Shown here one piece after another: positions 1 to 8,768 of a stretch of DNA of 33,598 bases (within the stretch, counting starts at the first letter, position 1; each line of letters starts with the position of its first letter). The notes beneath the pieces were generated by a model. It worked only from the letters and a program-made list of their open reading frames with translations. It was not told the DNA's origin and ran no database searches. The DNA lies in NCBI GenBank assembly GCA_029240195.1, contig JARBTN010000049.1, positions 1 to 33,598 of the forward strand, given 5' to 3'. The position numbers were made by a program, and so were the translations under genes. Origin of the DNA: Chlamydiales bacterium (GTDB taxonomy: Bacteria > Chlamydiota > Chlamydiia > Chlamydiales > JARBTN01).

Positions 1-1037
1 TAGAGACGTTCGCTTAACTTTAGATCAGATTTGAGCTGATGACAACAGGAACATATTTTAGAGCTAGGGTAGAACCGATTGACTTCAATCACACTCTTCC
101 CAGACCATTCAGCCTTATATTTAAGGCAATTTACAAACAAGTTCCATCCACAATCGGCTATTTCCCTTGATAAACGCTTATTTTTCATGAGCCCTTTAAC
201 ATTCAAGTCCTCTACGGCAAAAAGTACATCTTGGTTTTTGTATGCAAGTTTTGCTGAAACTTGGTGGGCTTGATTTTTTCTTTGATTCGCTACTTTTTCA
301 TGAGCTAGACTTAAAGCTCGGCGAACTTTAGCATAGTTTGCCGAGCGTTTTTTCTTCTTCGAAAGCTTTCTTTGTAGAGTCTTGAGCCTTCTTAGCTGTT
401 TCTTATGGTAGCGAGAGTTTTCGATCTTCTCTCCTGTGTCCAGAGTGGCAAAAGACGCAATTCCTAAATCAATGCCAACTGTTGTTGAAGGGGTTGGCTG
501 AAGCTGAGAAACCTTCACCCTCTCTTCTTCAACAAGGATGCTAATATAATACTTGTCAGCTGCTGTTTTGCTGATCGTACAGGTCTTGATTCGGCCTGAA
601 AAAGGACGATGCAGGTTGATTTTTACGTTTTTAATCTTGGGTAGATGCAAAAGACGCTTGTCGAAATCAACTGCAACATGTTGAGGGCATTGGTAACTCT
701 GCTTAGAGGCATATTTTTTCTTGAAATTGGGATAGGAAGCCCTTTTGGCAAAGAAGTTGTTGAAGGCGGAGTCGAGATGCGATAGAGAAGCTAAAAGTGT
801 TTGGCTATTCACTTGTGTTAGCCAGTCTTTTCCTTCTTTTTTCTTCAACGCTACAAGAGCATCTTGCAAAGACCTTTTAGATAAGCTTTTTCCTGTCTCT
901 TCATAATGCTTTTTCTTCTGGTCCAAAGCCCAATTGTAAATCCATCTAGAGCATCCAAAATGCCAACTAAAGCAAGTTTGTTGCTCTTTATTTGGATAAA
1001 TACGGTACTGATATGCCTTAAGGACCTTTTGAATCAT
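1..1037 (-). CDS. tnpB: TnpB (IS200/IS605 OrfB family RNA-guided nuclease), truncated by the left window edge
   Basis: Manual translation of the reverse complement from ATG at 1037 is open to base 1: MIQKVLKAYQYRIYPNKEQQTCFSWHFGCSRWIYNWAL...TTVGIDLGIASFATLDTG...VLFAVEDLNVKGLMKNKRLS...VNRFYPSSKICSCCHQLKSDLKLSERL. Has the N-terminal OrfB signature, RuvC-I (GIDLG), RuvC-II (FAVEDL) and the first CxxC of the zinc finger. The C-terminus is off-window. Confidence 0.93.
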   Translation of the reverse strand, partial: MIQKVLKAYQYRIYPNKEQQTCFSWHFGCSRWIYNWALDQKKKHYEETGKSLSKRSLQDALVALKKKEGKDWLTQVNSQTLLASLSHLDSAFNNFFAKRASYPNFKKKYASKQSYQCPQHVAVDFDKRLLHLPKIKNVKINLHRPFSGRIKTCTISKTAADKYYISILVEEERVKVSQLQPTPSTTVGIDLGIASFATLDTGEKIENSRYHKKQLRRLKTLQRKLSKKKKRSANYAKVRRALSLAHEKVANQRKNQAHQVSAKLAYKNQDVLFAVEDLNVKGLMKNKRLSREIADCGWNLFVNCLKYKAEWSGKSVIEVNRFYPSSKICSCCHQLKSDLKLSERL

Positions 1038-1098
1038 CTCTTGCACCCTATTCAATTTCTTTATATTATCGTCGATCTTAAGTATGGGGTCAACATGA

Positions 1099-1239
1099 TA
1101 TTTCCCTCTGGAGCATTTACAGAAGTTTTATTGGAAAAATGTTTTGTGGACAAGGGGCTGTTGCTTACTTACAACTGCTGGAGCTCCCCTGGAGGTTATT
1201 CGAAAGTATATTGAGAAGCAAGGAGCGGAAAAAGAATAG
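1099..1239 (+). pseudogene. tnpA: C-terminal remnant of an IS200/IS605 Y1 transposase (TnpA)
   Basis: Frame TAT TTC CCT... reads YFPLEHLQKFYWKNVLWTRGCCLLTTAGAPLEVIRKYIEKQGAEKE*, which resembles the TnpA C-terminus (KxxWxRGYFvxTxGgapxevIkxYIexQ). No N-terminal HUH region upstream; divergent to tnpB as in IS605. Confidence 0.75.
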
Positions 1240-1248
1240 TGTTGCTAT

Positions 1249-1286
1249 CCATCCTCATTCAAATAGCTTGCGGCTATTCTGGATGG
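1249..1286. repeat. Putative IS605 terminal hairpin
   Basis: CCATCC tcattca AATAGC ttgcg GCTATT ct GGATGG: perfect inner 6-bp and outer 6-bp stems with an internal loop, right after the tnpA remnant stop. Confidence 0.6.
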
Positions 1287-1361
1287 AGAATTCCGCGGAA
1301 ACAGGTTAAAAATTAGATCGCTATACTCTTTAGTTCTTTGAAAATAGGCAGGGGATTTTTC

Positions 1362-2912
1362 ATGGCCGTATATCAGGTGGCTGCGCGGCGCTACCGTCCG
1401 CAGAAGTTTTCAGAAGTGATCGGGCAAGATGTCATTGTGGCCACTTTAAAAAATGCCATTAAGTCAGGGCAGGTGGCTCAAGGGTATCTATTTGCCGGCA
1501 GCCGAGGCACAGGAAAGACGACGCTTGCCCGCGTGCTGGCCAAAGCGCTGAATTGCACGCAGCTCACCGAGCAATTTGAGCCGTGTGGCCTTTGTTCAGC
1601 CTGTCGAGAAATTGCCAGCGGCCATTCGCTAGACGTCTTAGAGATCGATGGCGCCTCAAACCGCGGCATCGACGATATCCGCAAAATCAGCGAAAATGTC
1701 GGCTATGCGGCCTCTTCTGGCAAATATAAGATCTATATCATCGACGAAGTGCACATGCTGACGAAAGAGGCATTTAATGCCCTTTTAAAGACGCTGGAGG
1801 AGCCGCCGCCACAAGCGAAGTTTTTCTTTGCCACGACAGAAGTGCACAAAGTGCCGGCTACGATATTGAGCCGCTGCCAGCGCTTTCAGCTGAAGCGCAT
1901 CTCTGAAGAGGATATCCGCAAAAAATTGCAGCGCATCGCCCAAGAGATGCAGGTGCCTTTTGAAGAGGAAGCGCTTTTGGTCTTGGCTAAAGCTGCAGAA
2001 GGGGGCTTGCGCGATGCCGAATCGCTCTTTGAACAGGTCATCGCTTTCACTGCAGGCCACTTGAGCGCCGAGCGGGTCGTCGAAGCGCTCGGCCTTTTGC
2101 CCAAAGAGCGCTATTTTGCCCTTGACTTAGCTTATGAAAAGGGGGATTTGCAATTTCCATTTCACTTAGCAGAAGAGCTATTTCGGGAGGGGCGTGATTT
2201 TCAGGCCTTTTTAGAGGGGTTGATTGAGCACTTCCGCACTTTGCTGCTCTTTAAGACCTTCCCAGTGCCCCCTTATATCACCCTTTTAGAAAAGGAGCGG
2301 CTTATCTATCAAAAAAATGCCGCGCATTATCAAAAAGATACCTTGCTAAGCATCATTGAAGATTTGCTGCATGCCGAGGAGGCTTTTCGCCATCACCTCT
2401 TTAAAAAAGCGCGCATTGAGTTTTTGTTGCTGAAGGTCATTCGCAAGCGGTATCGCGTTCCCATCGAGGAGATGGTGGAGCGCTTAGGGCTATTAGAGGA
2501 GCAGCTTCTCCATGCCTTAGAAGGCAAAGGGGAAGAGGTGCCGGCTGCCCAGGCCATGGCTTTGCCAGCGGTGCAGGCAAGCGATTCGATAACCATGATT
2601 GAATCGGTCAAAACTGTAGAGATGGCAGTCGATATCAGTTATAGCCAGCCCGATCTTCTTGTTTCCCCAGCTGCAAAGCGAGAGCGAGAGCGAGAGATGG
2701 CTCCTGCCCCTAGAAGAGAGATGGCTCCTGGCGCGCCGCTGCCCCCGTCGGTCGCACCGGCAGCTGCCGCTGAAAAGCCGGCAGCCTCTTTTAGCGCGAT
2801 GACTGCAGAAGAGCGGATCGAGTCTGTTAAAAAACAGAGCCGCTATGATACACTATTGCAGTTTACTGCCGTCGAGTTTGAGGGCAAAGTGCATAAAAAA
2901 AGGCCGCGCTAA
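1362..2912 (+). CDS. dnaX: DNA polymerase III subunit gamma/tau
   Basis: MAVYQVAARRYRPQKFSEVIGQ..., Walker A GSRGTGKTTLAR, Zn-binding CGLCSAC, IIDEVHMLTKEAFNALLKTLEEPP, ATTEVHKVPATILSRCQRF. ORF track start 1338 is a TTG; ATG at 1362 is preferred. Confidence 0.95.
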   Translation: MAVYQVAARRYRPQKFSEVIGQDVIVATLKNAIKSGQVAQGYLFAGSRGTGKTTLARVLAKALNCTQLTEQFEPCGLCSACREIASGHSLDVLEIDGASNRGIDDIRKISENVGYAASSGKYKIYIIDEVHMLTKEAFNALLKTLEEPPPQAKFFFATTEVHKVPATILSRCQRFQLKRISEEDIRKKLQRIAQEMQVPFEEEALLVLAKAAEGGLRDAESLFEQVIAFTAGHLSAERVVEALGLLPKERYFALDLAYEKGDLQFPFHLAEELFREGRDFQAFLEGLIEHFRTLLLFKTFPVPPYITLLEKERLIYQKNAAHYQKDTLLSIIEDLLHAEEAFRHHLFKKARIEFLLLKVIRKRYRVPIEEMVERLGLLEEQLLHALEGKGEEVPAAQAMALPAVQASDSITMIESVKTVEMAVDISYSQPDLLVSPAAKREREREMAPAPRREMAPGAPLPPSVAPAAAAEKPAASFSAMTAEERIESVKKQSRYDTLLQFTAVEFEGKVHKKRPR

Positions 2913-2987
2913 GTCGCATGTGGGCGATTGAAGGTTTTCGCCTGTTTTGATTGACAGCACTTGAGCGGCATTACCACCGAGGAGATC

Positions 2988-3341
2988 ATGGGATCTGGTT
3001 TTGCAAAGAAAAAGAAACAAGCGAAGATGCTGCAAGAGCAGCTGAGCCAGATGCAGCAACAGATGAGTGCTGCCGAGGTGACAGGGCAGGCGGGAGGCGG
3101 ACTTGTAGAGATCACTCTCAATGGCGATTTTGAGATGAAGGGCATCCGCATTCAGCCGGAGTGCATCGATCCAGAAGATAAAGAGGGATTGGAGCTGCTC
3201 ATCAAGACAGCTTACCAAGAAGCAATGGAAAAAATTAAAGAGCAGTCGATGAGCAACGGCATGCCCGACTTAAATAGTTTAGGCGGCATGGGAGGCTTAG
3301 GTTCTCTAGGGGGCCTCGGCGGCGGATTTCCCTTTCATTGA
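2988..3341 (+). CDS. ybaB: YbaB/EbfC family nucleoid-associated protein
   Basis: MGSGFAKKKKQAKMLQEQLSQMQQQMSAAEVTGQAGGGLVEITLNGDFEMKGIRIQPE...; directly downstream of dnaX as in many bacteria. ORF could start at 2961. Confidence 0.85.
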   Translation: MGSGFAKKKKQAKMLQEQLSQMQQQMSAAEVTGQAGGGLVEITLNGDFEMKGIRIQPECIDPEDKEGLELLIKTAYQEAMEKIKEQSMSNGMPDLNSLGGMGGLGSLGGLGGGFPFH

Positions 3342-3430
3342 TTTCATCTCTCTTGTGCATTTGGGAGCAGGTCTTAAGCCTCCTCCCAATCCTTTCTTCT
3401 TGCCTATTTGGCCTTTTCCTCGGCGAGGTG

Positions 3431-3889
3431 TTATTCTTTTAAATAGCCGTCATGAATCTGCAACAGCCTTTCCGCTTCAATTCTCTCAAAGGGAACGAGG
3501 GGGCTCGAGCTGCAGATGCCTTCGCAATAGCCGCTCTCATCTTGCCAGTTCTTTTCCGACTCGAGAATGGTTGGCCAAAAAGGGTATGTGCCGCATTGCA
3601 CAGGACGCACAGGGTAAATGGAGCAGCGGTTTTCTTTTAAAAAGATGCAGTCATAGGTGACGGGGAGCTCTTTTAAAGAGAGCTTATTGCCGATCGATCT
3701 CAAATACTTGCTGGCAAACTCTTCTAAGGAGATTTTCAAGAAGGTGGCGATCTTTTCAATTTCCTCTTTGGAGACCCAGATGTAGCCCGGCGTCTTGGTG
3801 CAGCAGGCTCCACAGCCGGTGCATTTAAAATTGAGCCCCTTCTTATACCAAGGATGATTGTCTGATTCGACAATGGGAAGTGATGCCAT
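3431..3889 (-). CDS. YkgJ-family cysteine-cluster protein (zinc/iron-chelating domain)
   Basis: FKCTGCGACCTKTPGYIWVSKEEIEKIATFL...CIFLKENRCSIYPVRPVQCGTYPFWP matches the CxxCxxCC...C..Y..RP..C layout. Confidence 0.85.
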   Translation of the reverse strand: MASLPIVESDNHPWYKKGLNFKCTGCGACCTKTPGYIWVSKEEIEKIATFLKISLEEFASKYLRSIGNKLSLKELPVTYDCIFLKENRCSIYPVRPVQCGTYPFWPTILESEKNWQDESGYCEGICSSSPLVPFERIEAERLLQIHDGYLKE

Positions 3890-3999
3890 AGATCTCCTTA
3901 ACTTCTGTTTGCAAACAAGATAGCAAGAAAATGCTTTTTTCTCTTCTCTTTTATTGAACCCTCTTTTTAAAAAGAAGAAAAAGGGAAAGAGAGGAGGAC

Positions 4000-4203
4000 T
4001 TGGTGGATATCTATGATGAGACGTTAAAAAAAGAGCCGCGCCCTTTCATCAGCATCTACTGGCGCTGCTGCCATGTCTACACGCGCGTTTACCGCCACCG
4101 CCAGCAGCCGGTCTACGAAGGGTGCTGTCCTCGTTGCCGCAGGCGATTGCGCGTGCCGATTGGCTCTCAAGGGACCAGCCAGCGCATGTTCATTGCTGAG
4201 TGA
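4000..4203 (+). CDS. Conserved small zinc-ribbon-like protein (67 aa)
   Basis: MVDIYDETLKKEPRPFISIYWRCCHVYTRVYRHRQQPVYEGCCPRCRRRLRVPIGSQGTSQRMFIAE: CC...CPRC knuckle and compact C-terminus. Antisense ORF 4024-4224 has no recognisable motif. Confidence 0.6.
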   Translation: MVDIYDETLKKEPRPFISIYWRCCHVYTRVYRHRQQPVYEGCCPRCRRRLRVPIGSQGTSQRMFIAE

Positions 4204-4273
4204 CTTTTTTTCTCTTTTGCTCACTATTGATTGACTAAAAAATGATCTATCCTATAAATTATCATCTTTCATC

Positions 4274-4356
4274 GCTCGGATGGTGAAATGGTAGACACTG
4301 GGGACTTAAAATCCCCTGGGAGCAATCCCGTGCTGGTTCGAGTCCAGTTCCGAGCA
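4274..4356 (+). tRNA. tRNA-Leu (anticodon TAA)
   Basis: 7-bp acceptor GCTCGGA/TCCGAGC, anticodon stem GGGGA-cttaaaa-TCCCC, long variable arm, T arm GGTTCGAGTCC, discriminator A. Confidence 0.95.
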
Positions 4357-4365
4357 CACTTTCTT

Positions 4366-4398
4366 AAGGGGTTACGTGTTAAGCGTAATCCCTTTTTT
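4366..4398 (+). terminator. Rho-independent terminator after tRNA-Leu
   Basis: AGGGGTTACG tgttaag CGTAATCCCT TTTTT: 10-bp stem (one G-U) followed by a T-run. Confidence 0.8.
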
Positions 4399-4449
4399 CA
4401 TTTCTGCCTTTCATCTTTTACTCCTTAAAAAGCTTAGGAATAAAATTAA

Positions 4450-5646
4450 ATGCATGATCAAAGTACATCCATATTGGTGATTGGAGCAGGCCTCGGTGGG
4501 TTGGCTCTGGCCCAAGGCCTTGTTAGGGCGGGATTCAATGTTACGGTCTTTGAAAGAGACCAAAGTCCGACAAGTCGAGCGCAAGGATATCGCATTTCTA
4601 TTCGATCGCTGGGAATGGATGCATTGACTGCACTACTGACACCTGAAAAAATGAGCCGCCTATCTCTGGCCAAGGTTGCTGATGTGGGCGATGGATTTAC
4701 CTGTGCCAATGAAAAAATGGAGCCTCTTCTCAGAATCCCACAGGGACAAGATGCTGCAGTCCAACTACTTCGCTCAGAGCTGAGGAGCCTTTTGCAAGAA
4801 GGGATCAATATTCAGTGGAACAAGCGCCTCGTCATGTTCGAAGACAAGGGCGATCGAGTGATTGCTCATTTTGAAGATGGCTCGTATGCCGCAGGGGACT
4901 TCTTAGTTGGATGCGACGGGGGAGCCTCAACTGTCAGAGAAGTCTTGCCGTCAGTGTACGGAAATGGCCTTGGATCGATTCCAAAAGTGATTGATAGCGC
5001 CCGCGCTGCCTTGGGAGGACAGATTGACCGTACACCAGAGTGGGATATGCTTCTTCCTCTAAACAAAACGGGACTAGTCCGTTTTGTGGGGCCTAATTCC
5101 CATTCCATGGGTGTATGCTTTTCAGAACGGGCTGATAGAAGCCCGACGGTTTTCTGGGCGCTTTCAGAAGAAATAGAAGACCCCAGTGCTCCTTGGTATC
5201 AGTTTGATCAAGGATTGGATTGTCGTCAGCGAATACTGGACCACTGTAAGCAGTTGATGAGCAATGAACCTTGGCATGAGAATTTGAAAAAGCTGGTGTG
5301 CGATACCCCGGCGGAAGCTGTGATGGCGCCTTGGCTCTTACTCACGACCCAATTTTCTGATTCTAACCAATTTCCGATGGTTCCTTCAGGTCGAGTGACT
5401 CTCGTTGGCGATTCAGCTCATGCTATGCCTCCAGACCGAGGGCTAGGTGGGAATAACGTGCTTGAAGATGCCAGATTGTTATCGGCTCTATTAACTTCTT
5501 CCCCAAAGCCTATCGACTGGCCAAGATTGACAGAGGAATATGAAAGGCAGATGTTTGCCAGAGCTAAAAAAGCGGTTCAGGAATCTGATAGCGCAGCTGA
5601 AGCCTTTCGCAATATTCGCTCAGAATCCTCTTCTCAAGCTCCTTGA
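4450..5646 (+). CDS. FAD-dependent monooxygenase (UbiH/PHBH-like group A flavoprotein)
   Basis: ILVIGAGLGGLALAQGL (Rossmann), FLVGCDGGASTVRE (DG motif), GRVTLVGDSAHAMPPDRGLGGNNVLEDA (GD motif). Confidence 0.88.
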   Translation: MHDQSTSILVIGAGLGGLALAQGLVRAGFNVTVFERDQSPTSRAQGYRISIRSLGMDALTALLTPEKMSRLSLAKVADVGDGFTCANEKMEPLLRIPQGQDAAVQLLRSELRSLLQEGINIQWNKRLVMFEDKGDRVIAHFEDGSYAAGDFLVGCDGGASTVREVLPSVYGNGLGSIPKVIDSARAALGGQIDRTPEWDMLLPLNKTGLVRFVGPNSHSMGVCFSERADRSPTVFWALSEEIEDPSAPWYQFDQGLDCRQRILDHCKQLMSNEPWHENLKKLVCDTPAEAVMAPWLLLTTQFSDSNQFPMVPSGRVTLVGDSAHAMPPDRGLGGNNVLEDARLLSALLTSSPKPIDWPRLTEEYERQMFARAKKAVQESDSAAEAFRNIRSESSSQAP

Positions 5647-6036
5647 CTGTGCTTAATGGCGCGACTTCTTCTCCGCTGCCAATGCCTCTTAAAAGGGGCC
5701 ACTAATGACAGTAGCCCATAGAATATTGCACATCGATTCGAATGGCAATTGTGTGCGCTCTGAAGGAATCGCAGAAGGAGTTTTAAAGCCGTAATGGGTG
5801 TCACTATAACCTGTTGAACTTTAGAAATTTGAAAGCACGTTAGATAGGCTAGAAAAAGAGGAGTTGCCGCTTAAAATGGTCGGTTAAAGCCAGGTTTGAC
5901 CGCATAGTTCAAGCTCTGTTTCCAACATGAAGCACTGGTCTAAAGTTGTCATCTACAATCCGGTGGCCCCTACATCTCTTGCCTGATAATGGAAGAACTG
6001 GGCTCTTGAATCACTATGATTTTAAATTGTAATAAG

Positions 6037-6106
6037 AAAGCCGGCTACTGGAGCAAATCCGCGCGTCCGGTTTGAGGAAGGGGAGTAATAATCTCCTTTG
6101 CTCTAC
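6037..6106 (+). mobile_element. Probable group II intron 3' remnant (domain V + domain VI), no associated RT ORF
   Basis: AAGCCGG ctactggagcaaatccgcgcgt CCGGTTT: 7-bp basal stem with the AGC triad and a GCAA(A) apical loop, like domain V; then AGGGGAG taataat CTCCTTT (domain VI-like) ending ...GCTCTACC. No matching RT ORF in the window. Confidence 0.5.
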
Positions 6107-6201
6107 CTTGTCCTTTAGGGGGAAGATAAAAAAATAGATCTTGATTTTTTATAAAAAATATTCTAAAATTAAACTAAATTAAATTTTAAGGATAGGTGTC
6201 A

Positions 6202-6798
6202 ATGAACTATTTAAATTCAATTAAATTCAAACAAGATAATTTGAATTTTTTAACAAGGTCTTTAAACAAAGTTGGAAACCTCTTCTTAACCCCAGTGAGA
6301 TATACTTTAGGTGGTAGGACAGGAACTTGCTTTCTTATCCCTAATGATAGACATTTCATACCATGCCGGGGCTCGTTTTATACCAGTAAGGATTTTTATG
6401 CGAATATTGCAGAAAAAAAACATAATTTAGTAAAAACAGCTCTTTCCCTTAGCTTATTTGTTCCTTCTCTGATTCTTGGAGCGGCTATCAAAGCTCCCGC
6501 GCTTATATTTTCAGAAAGATTAAGGAGGCGTCACAATACTTTCGGAAATATAAAGAGCCTTGAAAGCAAAGCTTATAATGAACTAAGGATTGGAATCATT
6601 TCAAGAAAAGAAAAGAGGATCAATAACTTTTTAAAATATGTCGATCAAATAAATGAGCCAGAAAAATTCTTTAATGAGCTTCAAAGCGGGAAAGCTATTT
6701 TTACTGGTTCTGTTTTTCAATCTATTAGTGCCGAAGATTTAATCAAACTAATGAATGAAGAAATAACCCCTAAAGAATTTCTTAATCTATATCAGTAA
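6202..6798 (+). CDS. Hypothetical protein with a predicted hydrophobic segment
   Basis: Open 198-aa frame from ATG 6202 (ORF track start 6196 is GTG); hydrophobic stretch TALSLSLFVPSLILGAAIKAPALIF; AT-rich surroundings. Confidence 0.6.
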   Translation: MNYLNSIKFKQDNLNFLTRSLNKVGNLFLTPVRYTLGGRTGTCFLIPNDRHFIPCRGSFYTSKDFYANIAEKKHNLVKTALSLSLFVPSLILGAAIKAPALIFSERLRRRHNTFGNIKSLESKAYNELRIGIISRKEKRINNFLKYVDQINEPEKFFNELQSGKAIFTGSVFQSISAEDLIKLMNEEITPKEFLNLYQ

Positions 6799-7246
6799 AC
6801 CCTATCTCGAGCCCCTATATTACCTATTCCTCACAAGCTAAGGGGAGAGGCCCTGCCTTATCCCCTTAGACCCATCTCCTGCAAAGGGCTAAGACCATCT
6901 TATTATCCCCATCGTCTTCCCTAATAAGAACAACTATATCGTAAGATCTAAGCTCTATGTGTACATGCTCACGGGGGGTAGTTGAGAAGCTATAGTCAAA
7001 ACTCTATCATATGCAAGCATGGAGCCCCTCTCTTATGAGCAACTTGAGACCGAACCCAAAGAGACTAAATCTAAGCTGAGATGGCCCTGTTCCATTTGTT
7101 TATGTAATGTGGATTTTTTTATAAAATTAAGGAAGGTAATTTATTAAATTTGCTTGTAATCAATTTTCTTAAATAAACTTTTATTGTAGGATTAAGTATT
7201 GTTGATAGGGTTTAAAGCTGACAGATTTTTTAACCAAGGTTTGACT

Positions 7247-8434
7247 ATGAATGGACTTAATTCTAATGATCTTTATACTCCCTCCACATCTTTGCAAGAT
7301 GCAGCAGAGGCTAGAAGTTTCCTTGGTGCCAAAGTTCCTCAACCCTCACCAGAAGACCTTAAGTGCAAGAAAGTGGTTGGTGAGGTGATGGAAGCTAAGG
7401 GTAAAGTAACGGCTCTTAATTTAGAAAGCCCTTTAAGACATCGCCGGTTATCTCAAATTTTTCCCCTTCCGACAGGTTCTCATACAGTTGGCTGCTGCTC
7501 AACTGTCCTCAAGGTTCCGGCAGATTATTGCTCAAAAAACGGAACCAATGAAAAAATTGGAGTTGAAATATTTTCGCCTATGGCTGCCAAGCTGAGTGGA
7601 AATAAACTTCTTATGAAGATGGGGCGGAACTTTCCTTATATAGATAAATTGAAAGATAAAGAAATTGAATCCCTCCAAACCCATGCTTTGATGTTAGAAC
7701 ATTTAGATCCGGTAGCGGTAAAAAGTAAGCCGATCTTGATCTTTTCTCATGGAATGGTGTGCAGTTCGACTGTCTATCGCCCTTTAATTGAAGAATTGGC
7801 AAGTCATGGCTTTGTGGTATTGAACCTCAATCACCCGGCAAGTTCCGATACCTTTAAAGACGACGAGGAAGCCGCCAAGGACCCTTCCCCTTGTAAAGAT
7901 GCCCTTGACCTCGATGATTTTCACAGTGCAGGTGGATTTGGGAATCCTAAAATCGATGACATCGCTGAGACAATGGCTGTAACCGGAGCTGCTAATATTC
8001 GATTTGTAGTTGAACAAATCCGAAATGGAAAAATAAAAGATCTGGCCGGCCACTCATTGGGAGGAGCATCCTCTGTCATATCCTCAAGAGACAACCCTGA
8101 GATAGCCGGTTGTATCAATTTAGATGGCCTTTTAGAGGGGCCTGCAGAGACAAAGTTCAAAGCATTAGAGGTCCCTGTTCTCGTTCTCTATTCTATTGAT
8201 GGCGACGAAGCGAAAGATAGAAAGATCCAGGGGTTTAATGAGCTTAGCAAAAATTCTTTGCCTTTACTTTATACTCAAGAAAAGCTTGAGGGGATAGATC
8301 ATTTGGATTTTTCCATTTACCCCATTATTAAATCGTTTGTTGAAGACACAGCTGACTCGAGCGAAGGAGTAAATCCTCATAACCGGGTAACTCAAAAAAT
8401 GCTGGGTTTCATGAAGGCTATTGATGAGAAATGA
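7247..8434 (+). CDS. Alpha/beta hydrolase, platelet-activating-factor acetylhydrolase II-like
   Basis: ILIFSHGMVCSSTVYRPLIEELASHGFVVLNLNHPASSDT (oxyanion-hole region), nucleophile elbow AGHSLGGAS, C-terminal EGIDHLDFS (catalytic His candidate). ORF track start 7199 is a TTG upstream. Confidence 0.75.
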   Translation: MNGLNSNDLYTPSTSLQDAAEARSFLGAKVPQPSPEDLKCKKVVGEVMEAKGKVTALNLESPLRHRRLSQIFPLPTGSHTVGCCSTVLKVPADYCSKNGTNEKIGVEIFSPMAAKLSGNKLLMKMGRNFPYIDKLKDKEIESLQTHALMLEHLDPVAVKSKPILIFSHGMVCSSTVYRPLIEELASHGFVVLNLNHPASSDTFKDDEEAAKDPSPCKDALDLDDFHSAGGFGNPKIDDIAETMAVTGAANIRFVVEQIRNGKIKDLAGHSLGGASSVISSRDNPEIAGCINLDGLLEGPAETKFKALEVPVLVLYSIDGDEAKDRKIQGFNELSKNSLPLLYTQEKLEGIDHLDFSIYPIIKSFVEDTADSSEGVNPHNRVTQKMLGFMKAIDEK

Positions 8435-8768
8435 CATGGCCTAAAATGATCGGGATCGAAAAAGCAATCCTTCCAATCCTTATCACTACCACACAGCTTG
8501 AATTTTATTTATATAAAAATTAATTAAAATAGATGTAAAATAAATCTAATGTTAGAGTATTGCATTTATTTTAGATTGGTAGGGATTGAAACTTGCTTGA
8601 ATCAAATTTATAAAAGTTTCCTTGAAAAGAGAAGGCCTTAAGCAAGTTGCCAGCGATATTGATAAATGCTGAAGAGGCGGTTCAAAGCCGGATGAAAAAA
8701 GTTATTGCAAAAGACTGATTAAAGCGGCCTTTTATTTATAACTTAATCAAATTTAAAAATGGGTTAAC

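Noticed and set aside
906-1214. ORF 102 aa, + strand
   Set aside because: Overlaps the antisense of tnpB and the tnpA remnant in the wrong frame; no protein motif.
2676-2735. GAGAGC simple repeat in dnaX
   Set aside because: Short in-frame repeat within the low-complexity linker; unremarkable.
3355-3660. ORF 101 aa (+) and 62-aa ORF at 3452
   Set aside because: Antisense to the well-supported YkgJ-family gene.
4024-4224. 66-aa minus-strand ORF
   Set aside because: Antisense to the 67-aa Cys-rich ORF, whose CPRC pattern makes the + strand more convincing.
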